From positions 1 through 34,353 of the forward strand of contig JAEEGM010000117.1 of assembly GCA_016280325.1 (NCBI GenBank): a DNA stretch of 34,353 nt, given 5' to 3'. The notes below the pieces were generated by a model that saw nothing but the letters and a program-made list of their open reading frames with translations, was not told the origin of the DNA and made no database searches. Each line of letters opens with the position of its first letter. The stretch's first letter is position 1. Below, in pieces: positions 6,564 to 15,107 of this stretch. Source of the DNA: Eubacterium sp. (GTDB lineage Bacteria > Bacillota > Clostridia > Lachnospirales > Lachnospiraceae). The position numbers were made by a program, and so were the translations under genes.

Positions 6564-7802
6564 GTGAAAGAAGAAAAGAAAGAAGAGAAAAAGGTAGAAA
6601 AAAAAGTAGAGAAAAAATACGTCAGCAGACTGAAGATGATATGGATACATATCGGGTATGTTTTGGCTATCCTTGCGGCATGTACTACCGTTATCATGTT
6701 GATCGTCAACTGGTCTGCGACGGTGGCCGCGTTGGCGTACGCGATCAAGGTGCTGATGCCGTTCATCCTCGGATTCCTGTTTGCGTACCTTATCATCCCT
6801 CTGGTTCGGATTTTTCAAAAACTATTTAATCCGATCGGAAAAGGAAAAGGTCAAAAGGCCAAAAAGGGTATTGCTTTGGTAATCTCCTACCTCATCGTGA
6901 TCGGATTCATCACCGTGATCGTAATCTTTGTAGCGCCTCAGATTGCGCAGAGTGTCCGGGAACTCGGAAAGACCGTACAAAGAGGATATCAGTATATCAA
7001 AAATAACCCGGCCACCTTCCTTGATTGGATCCCGGGTGTAAAGACGATGGATGTCATGGAGAAACTGAAGAACAATATCACCGATATTGCCATGCATACC
7101 AGTAAGAATGTATTTCCGTATATTTATTCGATTTTTACTTCGACGTTTGTACTTATTTATGATATATTTTTCGGACTTGTTATTTCCATCTATCTGGTAT
7201 GGGAGAAGGACGCTCTGGCGCGGGGTATGCACCGCTTAGTGCGTGCATTTATTCCGGAAAAATACGCAGAAAAAACATGGAGTACCGTACTGGATTGTAA
7301 CCGAATTTTTAACGGATTTTTATTGGGTAAAGCGATCGATTCCCTGATCATTGGAATCATTACTTTTATCGCGATGCTGGTCTTTGGCTTCCCGTATCCG
7401 GTGCTCCTTAGTGTGATCGTATGTATCACCAATATGATCCCATACTTCGGTCCGATCATCGGAGGTGTCCCGGGTGTCGCGATCTACCTTTTCATCGATC
7501 CGATGCTGGCTTTATGGTTCGCACTTCTGATCCTGGCTGTGCAGCAGTTCGACGGATGGGTGCTCGGCCCGTGGATTCTTGGCGATCAGACGGGTATCAA
7601 GCCGCTTGCCGTGATCCTGGGAATCATCGTCGGAGGGGCTTACTTCGGCGTATTGGGGATGTTCCTCGGTGTTCCGACAGTGGCTGTGCTGCAGTATCTG
7701 GGTGGCCGTCTCGTGAAGAGTCGTTTCCGGAAAAAAGGCATTCAGGATCCGTTAGACAGGGTGAATAACGAAGAACTGCCTCAGCTTGAGGAAGGTAATT
7801 AA
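6564..7802 (+). CDS. AI-2E family transporter (UPF0118/PerM-like permease)
   Basis: This 412-residue polytopic membrane protein begins with a charged Lys/Glu tail (residues 1-20). It continues with two N-terminal helices, an amphipathic extracytoplasmic segment (about 105-160) and a C-terminal helical bundle. Family hallmarks are FTSTFVLIYDIFFGLVISIYL, NMIPYFGPIIGGVPG and the final GILGMFLGVPTVAVLQY-type segment (here GVLGMFLGVPTVAVLQY). Members include the E. coli AI-2 exporter candidate TqsA and Na+/H+ antiporters, so the transported molecule cannot be named. The GTG start is supported by AAAGGAG 6 nt upstream. Its stop codon runs directly into a 12-bp tandem repeat. Confidence 0.85.
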   Translation: MKEEKKEEKKVEKKVEKKYVSRLKMIWIHIGYVLAILAACTTVIMLIVNWSATVAALAYAIKVLMPFILGFLFAYLIIPLVRIFQKLFNPIGKGKGQKAKKGIALVISYLIVIGFITVIVIFVAPQIAQSVRELGKTVQRGYQYIKNNPATFLDWIPGVKTMDVMEKLKNNITDIAMHTSKNVFPYIYSIFTSTFVLIYDIFFGLVISIYLVWEKDALARGMHRLVRAFIPEKYAEKTWSTVLDCNRIFNGFLLGKAIDSLIIGIITFIAMLVFGFPYPVLLSVIVCITNMIPYFGPIIGGVPGVAIYLFIDPMLALWFALLILAVQQFDGWVLGPWILGDQTGIKPLAVILGIIVGGAYFGVLGMFLGVPTVAVLQYLGGRLVKSRFRKKGIQDPLDRVNNEELPQLEEGN

Positions 7803-7848
7803 CCTGGCAATTAGCCCGGCAATTAACCTGGCAATTAGCCTGGCAATT
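7801..7848. repeat. 12-bp tandem repeat, four units
   Basis: Four contiguous 12-bp units occur: AACCTGGCAATT, AGCCCGGCAATT, AACCTGGCAATT, AGCCTGGCAATT. Units 1 and 3 are identical and 2 and 4 differ at one base, so the array is really a duplicated 24-mer. The stop codon of the upstream permease overlaps the first unit. Confidence 0.9.
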
Positions 7849-7909
7849 AACCTTAAATCATAGAAGGCGAAAAAGAAAGCGATAGCATAAAAAAGGGAAG
7901 ACGGGTAAC

Positions 7910-8557
7910 ATGAGATTACGTAATATCACGGGCTCCCGCGAATTCATCGCGGAGAACGAATTCTGTATACACAATCCGGAGGAGATGAAGGGCGTCTGGC
8001 GTGAGGAGATTTTTCATAACGATCATCCGTTGTATCTGGAGATCGGGATGGGAAAGGGAGAGTTCCTGCACACGCTGGCGACAACAAATCCGGAGATCAA
8101 TTATCTGGGGATCGAAAAGTATTCTTCTGTTCTTTATCGCGCGATCGAGAAGAGGCAGCAGACGGACATTGACAACCTGTTCTTTCTGCGGTTCGACGCG
8201 ACGTATCTTGACACGATCTTCGGACCGGGCGAGGTGGACCGGATCTATCTGAATTTCTCGGATCCGTGGCCGAAGGACCGGCACGCGAAGAGACGGCTTA
8301 CGAGTCCGCAGTTTCTGGCGCTCTATGATCAGGTGCTGGCGAAAGACGGGATCATCCAGTTCAAGACGGACAATCGGGATCTTTTTGACTATTCGGTTGA
8401 GGTTGTGGAGGAGTCGGAGCGCTGGAAGATCGAGGAGATCACCTACGATCTGCACCACAGCAATCAGCTCGAGGGCAATGTCATGACCGAATATGAGCGT
8501 AAATTCACGGAAAAGGGCAATCCGATCTGCCGCTTTGTTATCCGGCGTGGAGCCTGA
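7910..8557 (+). CDS. trmB: tRNA (guanine46-N7)-methyltransferase TrmB
   Basis: TrmB uses S-adenosylmethionine to methylate N7 of G46 in the variable loop of tRNAs. The 215-residue length is typical. The SAM-binding motif LEIGMGKGEFLHTLA is at about residues 40-54, followed by YLGIEKY, and the family signature NFSDPWPKDRHAKRRL that places the catalytic Asp and binds tRNA is at about residues 118-133. The C-terminal TEYERKFTEKGNPI motif is also typical. The start follows AAGGGAAGACGGGTAAC. It sits between the permease and the carboxypeptidase without functional linkage to either. Confidence 0.94.
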   Translation: MRLRNITGSREFIAENEFCIHNPEEMKGVWREEIFHNDHPLYLEIGMGKGEFLHTLATTNPEINYLGIEKYSSVLYRAIEKRQQTDIDNLFFLRFDATYLDTIFGPGEVDRIYLNFSDPWPKDRHAKRRLTSPQFLALYDQVLAKDGIIQFKTDNRDLFDYSVEVVEESERWKIEEITYDLHHSNQLEGNVMTEYERKFTEKGNPICRFVIRRGA

Positions 8558-8658
8558 TATATGCGTGTTCATGCCGCATGCCATATGGCGGATGCCGCGT
8601 GAAACAACCGAAAAATGCATATGTCCGAATGATTTTTGAATGATATCCACACTTTTTC

Positions 8659-8687
8659 TTGTATTTTAATCAGAAATGATATACAAT
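8659..8687 (+). promoter_or_regulatory. Predicted promoter of the D-Ala-D-Ala carboxypeptidase gene
   Basis: TTGTAT (8659-8664) and TACAAT (8682-8687) are separated by 17 bp, 40 bp upstream of the ATG at 8728. This probably starts the long cell-wall operon. Confidence 0.6.
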
Positions 8688-8727
8688 ATAAGGGAGTGTG
8701 GATTATTGGATATATGGGAGGTTCACT

Positions 8728-10356
8728 ATGAAAAAAAGGTTGACGGCCCTGATGCTGATCTTAATGCTTCTTTTGCAAGGCGCATCGGTCACAACGGCAT
8801 TGGCCGCGCCGGAGGTCGGCGATACAGCTTCGACATCAGAGAACGATGGGGCGACCTCAGAGAATAGCGACGCAGCTACGAATTCCGAGGGTGACGGAGC
8901 AGGCACGAGTGATGTGTCGGTTTACCAGGGTGACGGGGAGAAGAAAGACAAGATCGACGAATTCGGTAAACTCACCGACTTCGCGACCGATAAAAAGCCA
9001 AGCATCGCTGCTGTCGGCGGGATTGTGATGGATGTCCAGTCCGGCACCGTCCTGTACGAGAAAAATATCAACAAAAAACTCTACCCGGCGTCGATCACCA
9101 AGGTTATGACGACGCTCGTGGCTCTCGAAAACTCCTCCCTTGATGAGGTTGTCACTTTCTCAAGAAACTCGATCCGCCTGATCGAGGGACAGGGCGCCAG
9201 CAATATTGAAATGCGTGCCGGCGAGAAACTCTCTATGGAAGACTGTCTCTACGCGATCATGCTTATGTCCGCGAACGAGGTCTGCAACGGTGTCGCCGAA
9301 CATGTCGCCGGTGATATCAAATCCTTCGTCAAGATGATGAACAAGCGCGCCAAGGAGCTCGGCTGCACAGGCACGCACTTCAACAACACGAACGGTCTCT
9401 GGCAGAAAAACCACTACACGACAACACATGACATGGCGTTGATCGCGCGCGCCGCGTATAAAAATAAAACCTTCGCCAAGATCACGGGAACCAAGTGGTA
9501 TAAACTCCCGAAGACGAACAAGCGAAAGGCGGGTTATACATTGCACAACCACCATGGTATGCTCCTGCCGCTGAATTATCCGCAGTACGAATACAAGTAT
9601 TGCGTCGGCGGAAAGACGGGATTTACCTCGCAGTGTCTGTACACGCTGGTGACCTATGCGAAGAAGCACGGCATGACGTTGCTCACGGTCATCATGCGAA
9701 ATCCGAATCCGCCGTATCTGGACAACAACCAATACACGGACACGACGAAGCTGATGAACTTCGGCTTCCACAACTTCCGACGATCGAAGATCACGGATGA
9801 CGAAGTCAGCGACGTTAATACCAAGCGGCTGTTTTCGCAGTTCAGTCCATTTTTCAATACCGAGACCAGCTCGCTCTATGTCGAGAAAAATGCCGGCATT
9901 CTGATGCCGAAGGGAGCGAAGCTTAAGGACGCGGAAAAGCAGGTGGAGTTCTACTCTGAAGTGAAGAAGGACGAGAAAGGAGATCCGGTGATCGGGCGAC
10001 TCCACTATACCTATCAGGGCAAGGACGTTGGCGGAACGGATATCTATTACAAGGACCGCGGGACGCCGACTTTGACAGACAGTATCAACATGAAGCAGTG
10101 GTTTGATGAGGCGGTGGAGAAGGCGAGTGAAACGCCGTTCCCGTGGGGCGTCGTGTTTGCGATTATCGGCGCGGTCGTACTGCTGGGTGTGGGCGGATTT
10201 TTACTGCTGCCGGTACTGAAGACGGTTCGCGAGAATCGCAGTCGTACCAAGCGTTATCGGAATAGCAAAAAGAACGAGCAAACGATGTCCAAGGCAACGC
10301 GGATGCACGGAGGTCCCGGGCGTTCGAGGCGGCGGTCATCGCGCAGACGGAGGTAG
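8728..10356 (+). CDS. D-alanyl-D-alanine carboxypeptidase (penicillin-binding protein, S11 family)
   Basis: This enzyme trims the terminal D-Ala of peptidoglycan pentapeptides outside the membrane. The 542-residue protein has a signal peptide (residues 1-28), then a Ser/Thr/Glu/Asp/Gly-rich low-complexity linker to about residue 75. The penicillin-binding domain has SITK (Ser122, Lys125), SAN (181-183) and KTG (296-298). A C-terminal transmembrane helix (WGVVFAIIGAVVLLGVGGFL) and a basic tail rich in Arg/Ser follow, so it is membrane-tethered by a true helix rather than the amphipathic helix of DacA. The ATG at 8728 was chosen because GGGAGG lies 6 nt upstream and the signal peptide begins there; a TTG at 8698 in frame is less likely. 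It is three bases from ispE. Confidence 0.9.
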   Translation: MKKRLTALMLILMLLLQGASVTTALAAPEVGDTASTSENDGATSENSDAATNSEGDGAGTSDVSVYQGDGEKKDKIDEFGKLTDFATDKKPSIAAVGGIVMDVQSGTVLYEKNINKKLYPASITKVMTTLVALENSSLDEVVTFSRNSIRLIEGQGASNIEMRAGEKLSMEDCLYAIMLMSANEVCNGVAEHVAGDIKSFVKMMNKRAKELGCTGTHFNNTNGLWQKNHYTTTHDMALIARAAYKNKTFAKITGTKWYKLPKTNKRKAGYTLHNHHGMLLPLNYPQYEYKYCVGGKTGFTSQCLYTLVTYAKKHGMTLLTVIMRNPNPPYLDNNQYTDTTKLMNFGFHNFRRSKITDDEVSDVNTKRLFSQFSPFFNTETSSLYVEKNAGILMPKGAKLKDAEKQVEFYSEVKKDEKGDPVIGRLHYTYQGKDVGGTDIYYKDRGTPTLTDSINMKQWFDEAVEKASETPFPWGVVFAIIGAVVLLGVGGFLLLPVLKTVRENRSRTKRYRNSKKNEQTMSKATRMHGGPGRSRRRSSRRRR

Positions 10357-10359
10357 TCT

Positions 10360-11229
10360 ATGGCGATGGATTCAATGTGGATCAATGCACCGGCGAAGAT
10401 CAACATCGGTCTGGATGTGGTCGGCAAGCGTGAAGACGGCTATCACGAAGTCAAGATGATCATGCAGAGTATCCGGCTTTTCGACCGGCTGACGCTGACG
10501 AGGAAGAAGGATCCGGGCGTGCGGCTGACGACAAATCTCAGATTTCTGCCGACCGATGACAACAACCTGATCGTGAAGTCGGCGAAGATGCTCATGAAGG
10601 AGTTTGGCCTCGAGGGTGGTCTGATGATCAATCTTGAGAAGCGGATTCCTGTGGCGGCCGGTCTGGCCGGGGGGAGCACCGACGCAGCGTCGACGATGAT
10701 CGCGATTAATCAGATGTATGATCTGGGGATGTCGAACTCGCAGCTGATGAAGCGCGCGGTGAAGATCGGCGCGGATATCCCGTACTGCATCATGAAAGGA
10801 ACGGCGCTGGCAGAGGGCATCGGCGAGAAACTCTCGACTATCCCGAAACTCCCGAACTGCCAGATCCTGATCGTCAAGCCGAAGATTCATGTATCGACGA
10901 GAGAGGTATATGCGGGACTTGTGCTCGACGAGAACACGGTCCATCCCGATATCGATCAGATGATCGAGGATATGAAGCATAAAAATATCCGCACACTTTG
11001 CTCTCACATGGGAAACATCCTGGAGAGCGTGACGATCCCGGCGCATCCGGAGATTGCCAAGATCAAGGACTTCATGATGGAGAATGGGGCGACGGGAAGC
11101 CTGATGAGTGGCTCCGGTCCGACGGTGTTCGGAATCTACACGGACAAGGATGTCGCAATCAAAGCAAAGGACGAGGCGCTGAAAACCTTCGAGAAATGCT
11201 TTGCATTTGTGACGGATCTGTATCGGTGA
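10360..11229 (+). CDS. ispE: 4-diphosphocytidyl-2-C-methyl-D-erythritol kinase
   Basis: IspE is a GHMP kinase that phosphorylates CDP-methylerythritol in the MEP pathway, leading to the C55 lipid carrier needed for cell-wall synthesis. The 289-residue length is standard. The N-terminal INAPAKINIGLDVVGKREDGYHEV motif region binds substrate, the ATP loop PVAAGLAGGSTDAA is at residues 97-110, and the C-terminal MSGSGPTVFGIY motif is intact. The first of three clustered ATGs (10360, 10366, 10375) best fits the GGAGG that overlaps the end of the preceding gene. Close spacing to the carboxypeptidase and tyrS suggests one transcript. Confidence 0.95.
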   Translation: MAMDSMWINAPAKINIGLDVVGKREDGYHEVKMIMQSIRLFDRLTLTRKKDPGVRLTTNLRFLPTDDNNLIVKSAKMLMKEFGLEGGLMINLEKRIPVAAGLAGGSTDAASTMIAINQMYDLGMSNSQLMKRAVKIGADIPYCIMKGTALAEGIGEKLSTIPKLPNCQILIVKPKIHVSTREVYAGLVLDENTVHPDIDQMIEDMKHKNIRTLCSHMGNILESVTIPAHPEIAKIKDFMMENGATGSLMSGSGPTVFGIYTDKDVAIKAKDEALKTFEKCFAFVTDLYR

Positions 11230-11282
11230 TATTTGTACCGGTTACAATACGGTATTAATAAGATAAAGAATGGAGAAAGACA

Positions 11283-12515
11283 ATGACAATTTATGACGAA
11301 CTGGTTGCGCGCGGGCTGATCGCGCAGGTAACGGACGAGGACGAGATCAAGAATCTCATCAACAACGGAAAGGCGACTTTTTATATTGGCTTTGATCCGA
11401 CGGCGGATTCGCTGCATGTCGGACATTTCATGGCGCTCTGCCTGATGAAGCGTCTTCAGATGGCGGGTAACAAGCCGATCGCTCTGATCGGCGGCGGTAC
11501 CGGTATGATCGGTGATCCGTCGGGACGCTCGGATCTGCGTCAGATGCTGACGAAGGAAGATATCCAACACAACTGCGACTGCTTCAAAGAGCAGATGAGC
11601 AAGTTTATCGATTTTTCCGAAGGAAAAGCTTTGATGGTCAACAACGCCGATTGGCTTCTGGACCTCAACTACATCGAACTTCTGCGCGAGGTCGGTGTGC
11701 ACTTTACGGTCAACCGTATGTTGACGGCTGAATGCTACAAGCAACGTATGGAGAAGGGCTTAAGCTTCCTGGAGTTCAACTACATGATCATGCAGGCGTA
11801 CGACTTCTATCGCCTGTACCAGGATTACGGCTGCAACCTCGAGTTCGGCGGCGACGATCAGTGGTCCAACATGCTCGCCGGTACGGAGTTGATCCGTCGT
11901 AAGCTTGGTAAAAACGCCTGCGCCATGACCATCAATCTCCTTCTCAATTCCGAGGGTAAGAAGATGGGCAAGACCGCGAAGGGTGCGGTGTGGCTTGACG
12001 CGGCGAAGACGTCACCGTTCGAGTTCTTCCAGTACTGGAGAAATGTAGACGATTCCGATGTCATCAAGTGTATCAAGATGCTGACATTTTTACCGCTCGA
12101 AGAGATCGAGCCGATGGAGGCTTGGGAGGGCTCCGAGCTCAACAAGGCGAAAGAAATCCTTGCGTTCGAGCTGACGAAGATGATCCACGGCGAGGACGAG
12201 GCGAACAAGGCCATGGAGTCAGCGAAGTCACTGTTTGCCGGTGGCGCAGGGGCGGCTCCGGTGGATATGCCGACCTATACCATCGCGGATGATATTGTCA
12301 CAGATGGACAGGTGGGACTGCTGAACCTTTTGACCGCGTGCGGGCTGACCTCCAGCAACGGTGACGCGAGACGCGCGATCGTCAATGACGGCGCGATCAG
12401 TATCGACGGCGAGAAGGTGAGCGATCCGAAGTACATGGTAACGGTTGCCGATATTCCGGATGACGGAATCGTGATCAAGAAGGGTAAGAAGCACTTCCGC
12501 AAGATCCTGAAATGA
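11283..12515 (+). CDS. tyrS: Tyrosyl-tRNA synthetase
   Basis: TyrS attaches tyrosine to tRNA-Tyr in the cytoplasm. The 410-residue protein is a class I synthetase. The HIGH-type motif HVGH is at residues 45-48, the KMSKS-type loop KKMGKT at 226-231, and a C-terminal S4 RNA-binding domain includes DARRAIVNDGAISIDGEKV. Only 53 nt separate it from ispE, leaving no room for the T-box leader that often precedes tyrS in Firmicutes; expression is presumably from the upstream operon promoter. The ATG follows a GGAGAAAGA ribosome site. Confidence 0.95.
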   Translation: MTIYDELVARGLIAQVTDEDEIKNLINNGKATFYIGFDPTADSLHVGHFMALCLMKRLQMAGNKPIALIGGGTGMIGDPSGRSDLRQMLTKEDIQHNCDCFKEQMSKFIDFSEGKALMVNNADWLLDLNYIELLREVGVHFTVNRMLTAECYKQRMEKGLSFLEFNYMIMQAYDFYRLYQDYGCNLEFGGDDQWSNMLAGTELIRRKLGKNACAMTINLLLNSEGKKMGKTAKGAVWLDAAKTSPFEFFQYWRNVDDSDVIKCIKMLTFLPLEEIEPMEAWEGSELNKAKEILAFELTKMIHGEDEANKAMESAKSLFAGGAGAAPVDMPTYTIADDIVTDGQVGLLNLLTACGLTSSNGDARRAIVNDGAISIDGEKVSDPKYMVTVADIPDDGIVIKKGKKHFRKILK

Positions 12516-12598
12516 GAAAAGACAACAAGTATTGACGGTATATTTTTTGAAATAACGGATAGATATACATCTGCGAAAGGATGGATGGATACGTCAGT

Positions 12599-13369
12599 AT
12601 GAATATTAGTATTGATGACTATGATATCTATTATAAAATAACCGGCGAGGGTGAGAAAACCGCTGTGATCCTGCAGGGGTGGGGCACCTCCGCCGAGATG
12701 TACGACTTGGTGGCGAAGAGTATCGCGGATGGCTACCGGGTGGTACAGTTTGATTTCCCCGGCTTCGGCAAGAGTGACGAACCCAGGGAGCCTTGGAATG
12801 TCAGCGCGTATACGGATTTTTTCTGTAAGTTTATGGAAGCCTTGGAGATACGAAGTGCGACGCTCATCGGGCACAGTTACGGCGGACGTGTGATCATCAA
12901 GGCGGCGACCAGACAAAGTATCCCGTTTACGATCGAGCGGATCGTGCTGATCGATAGTGCGGGTGTCCTGCCGGTGCGGACCGCGAAGCAGAAGTTCAAA
13001 GTAAGAAAGTACAAGATCCTGAAAAAGCTCCTCGTCAACAAAGTGGTTTACTTCCTCTTTCCGGAAGTCGTGGACGAATGGCGGAGCCGACAGGGTTCAG
13101 CTGACTATAAAAATGCCACGCCGATCATGCGACAGTGTCTAGTGATGGCGGTAAATGAAGACCTGACGGAGCTCCTGCCACAGATCAAACAGGATACGCT
13201 TCTCATCTGGGGCGATCTGGATACGGCGACACCGATCCGTGACGCGCATATCATGGAGGAGAAGATCCCGCATGCGGGACTTGTGGTATTGGAAGGAAGT
13301 GGGCATTTTTCTTATGCGGAACAACCCGCGAAGTTTACGGGGATACTCAGGTCGTATATGTTGGGATAA
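12599..13369 (+). CDS. Alpha/beta-fold hydrolase
   Basis: This ~256-residue cytoplasmic hydrolase has a complete catalytic triad: Ser93 in GHSYGG, Asp208 in WGDLDTATP and His236 in GSGHFSYAEQP. The oxyanion segment QGWGTSAEMY follows the first strands, and a cap region lies around residues 125-175. The substrate cannot be told from sequence. An in-frame ATG 18 nt earlier (12581) directly abuts the AAAGG motif, leaving no ribosome spacing, so 12599 is preferred though its own spacing is long. Its place between tyrS and the murF-ddl pair suggests membership of the same transcription unit, and members of this superfamily often sit in such operons without known function. Confidence 0.85.
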   Translation: MNISIDDYDIYYKITGEGEKTAVILQGWGTSAEMYDLVAKSIADGYRVVQFDFPGFGKSDEPREPWNVSAYTDFFCKFMEALEIRSATLIGHSYGGRVIIKAATRQSIPFTIERIVLIDSAGVLPVRTAKQKFKVRKYKILKKLLVNKVVYFLFPEVVDEWRSRQGSADYKNATPIMRQCLVMAVNEDLTELLPQIKQDTLLIWGDLDTATPIRDAHIMEEKIPHAGLVVLEGSGHFSYAEQPAKFTGILRSYMLG

Positions 13370-13476
13370 GATGTGGCAGCAGCTGTATGACATCGATTTT
13401 ACACATGCTTTGTGTGGAGAGGTGCAAGCGTGCTGTGGAATAAAGGCTTACTATGAGTTGAAGATAGGAGTTTGGC

Positions 13477-15093
13477 GTGGTAGAGAGAATCATAAGACTG
13501 GTTGTAATAGCGCTTTTATGGATACCGGCGTATATTCTGGTGGTGCGCTTCAACCTGCATATGTTCCAGCTGAACGGCTACAAGAACAACGAGCAGATCA
13601 CATGGCTGAATAAAAATTTCCGCAAACAGTGGATCCTAATCTGGGATTTCTGGCTCGGGGTAGCGCGATGCTTTTATGGTGCGCTGTGGCTCGATATCGT
13701 GATCGCCTTGTCTCTGATCATGACGATTCTGGTTTACCGTGCGCACAAGCGCCTGAATACCAAGAAAAAGCTGGTGATGACAGCCAGAGTCAAGCGACTG
13801 ACGGTGACGATCGTGATCCTCTCCGACGCGATCGTGATGCCGCTTTCACTGTTTGTCAACGGTTGGCTCAGTACCGGACTTCTTCTGGTAGCGCTCGGCA
13901 CACAGTTCTGGTTGAATATCGTGGCCAACCTCGTGAATCGTCCGATGGAGAAAAGCGTCGGAAACTGGTATATCAAGGACGCGATGAAAAAGCTGCAGAG
14001 CGTCCGGGATATCAAAATCATCGGTATCACGGGAAGCTACGGGAAGACCAGTGTTAAGTTCTATCTGCAGACTTTGTTGCAGAGTAAATACAATACGTTA
14101 GTAACACCGGAGAGTTTCAACACGCCGATGGGTGTCGTGCGGACGATCCGTGAGCACCTGAAGCCGACGCATGAGATTTTCGTCTGTGAGATGGGCGCGC
14201 GTTATGTCGGTGATATCAAGGAACTGTGCGATATTGTGCACCCACAGATGGGCGTGATCACGTCGATCGGGCCGCAGCATCTCGAGACTTTCGGTGATAT
14301 GGCGCATGTACAGAGCACGAAGTATGAACTGGCGGAAGCGATCCCCGAGGGTGGGACTATTTTTCTGAACGGCGACAGCGAGTATGTCAGAGATCAGTAT
14401 AAAAAATGGAAGCAAACGCCGCAGGGGAACAAGGTTGCGACAACGTTTTATTTTTCTGAGACAGACCCGTCGGATTGTCCCGACGGTGAAACGGGATACC
14501 GGGCGCGGATGACGTCGGTTTCTCAGCTCGGAACGTCTTTCACGATGACGACGCCGGATGGCGAGACGGAGGAGTTTCAGATGCGTCTTGTCGGCGCACA
14601 CAATATCATCAATGTCGCCGGCGCGATCACGGTGGCTCATCGGCTCGGGATCTCCCTGAAGGAACTGAAGATCCCGGTGAGAAAGATCCAGCCCGTGCCA
14701 CACCGTATGCAGCTTCGCGAGCATGGTGAGGTAACGATCATTGACGACGCGTACAACTCCAATCCGGTCGGCTCCAAGGCAGCGGTTGAGACGCTGAAGC
14801 TTTTTACCGGCGTGCGGATCCTGATCACACCGGGCATGGTGGAGCTCGGCGACAAGGAAGAGGAGTATAATTACAAATTCGGAACCTACGCGGCAGGTTG
14901 CTGCGATTATATTCTTCTGGTCGGCAAAAAGCATACAGAGCCAATCAAAAAGGGCGTCCTCGACAGCGGATTCCCCGAGAAGAAATGTCTCACCTATGAC
15001 CGCCTCGAGGAGGCGCTGAACTATGCGTATGGCATCCATGATGAGGGGCACAAATACATCCTGCTCGAGAATGACTTACCGGATAATTATTGA
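13477..15093 (+). CDS. murF: Membrane-anchored Mur ligase, MurF type (UDP-MurNAc-tripeptide:D-Ala-D-Ala ligase)
   Basis: MurF adds the D-Ala-D-Ala dipeptide to UDP-MurNAc-tripeptide, completing the soluble peptidoglycan precursor. This 538-residue version carries an N-terminal extension of ~150 residues with about four hydrophobic segments (roughly 4-22, 58-84, 107-125, 128-147) not found in standard ~450-residue MurF. The Mur ligase core follows: ATP loop GITGSYGKTS (183-192), GARYVGDI, the HLETFGDM segment, and IIDDAYNSNPVG in the C-terminal domain. It ends in LLENDLPDNY, as membrane-linked MurF homologs of Clostridia do. The GTG start has ATAGGAG 6 nt upstream. ddl, which makes its dipeptide substrate, starts 14 nt downstream, a strong functional pairing. 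Confidence 0.87.
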   Translation: MVERIIRLVVIALLWIPAYILVVRFNLHMFQLNGYKNNEQITWLNKNFRKQWILIWDFWLGVARCFYGALWLDIVIALSLIMTILVYRAHKRLNTKKKLVMTARVKRLTVTIVILSDAIVMPLSLFVNGWLSTGLLLVALGTQFWLNIVANLVNRPMEKSVGNWYIKDAMKKLQSVRDIKIIGITGSYGKTSVKFYLQTLLQSKYNTLVTPESFNTPMGVVRTIREHLKPTHEIFVCEMGARYVGDIKELCDIVHPQMGVITSIGPQHLETFGDMAHVQSTKYELAEAIPEGGTIFLNGDSEYVRDQYKKWKQTPQGNKVATTFYFSETDPSDCPDGETGYRARMTSVSQLGTSFTMTTPDGETEEFQMRLVGAHNIINVAGAITVAHRLGISLKELKIPVRKIQPVPHRMQLREHGEVTIIDDAYNSNPVGSKAAVETLKLFTGVRILITPGMVELGDKEEEYNYKFGTYAAGCCDYILLVGKKHTEPIKKGVLDSGFPEKKCLTYDRLEEALNYAYGIHDEGHKYILLENDLPDNY

Positions 15094-15107
15094 TTGGAGG
15101 AAAAGCA

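Noticed and set aside
8568-8605. Palindromic GCCATATGGC region after trmB as a terminator
   Set aside because: No T-run follows and the surrounding stem is short and imperfect.
9160-10005. Minus-strand open frame of 281 codons
   Set aside because: It is antisense to the carboxypeptidase catalytic domain with SITK, SAN and KTG motifs intact on the plus strand.
11230-11282. T-box riboswitch before tyrS
   Set aside because: Only 53 nt are available and no T-box motif or terminator hairpin is present.
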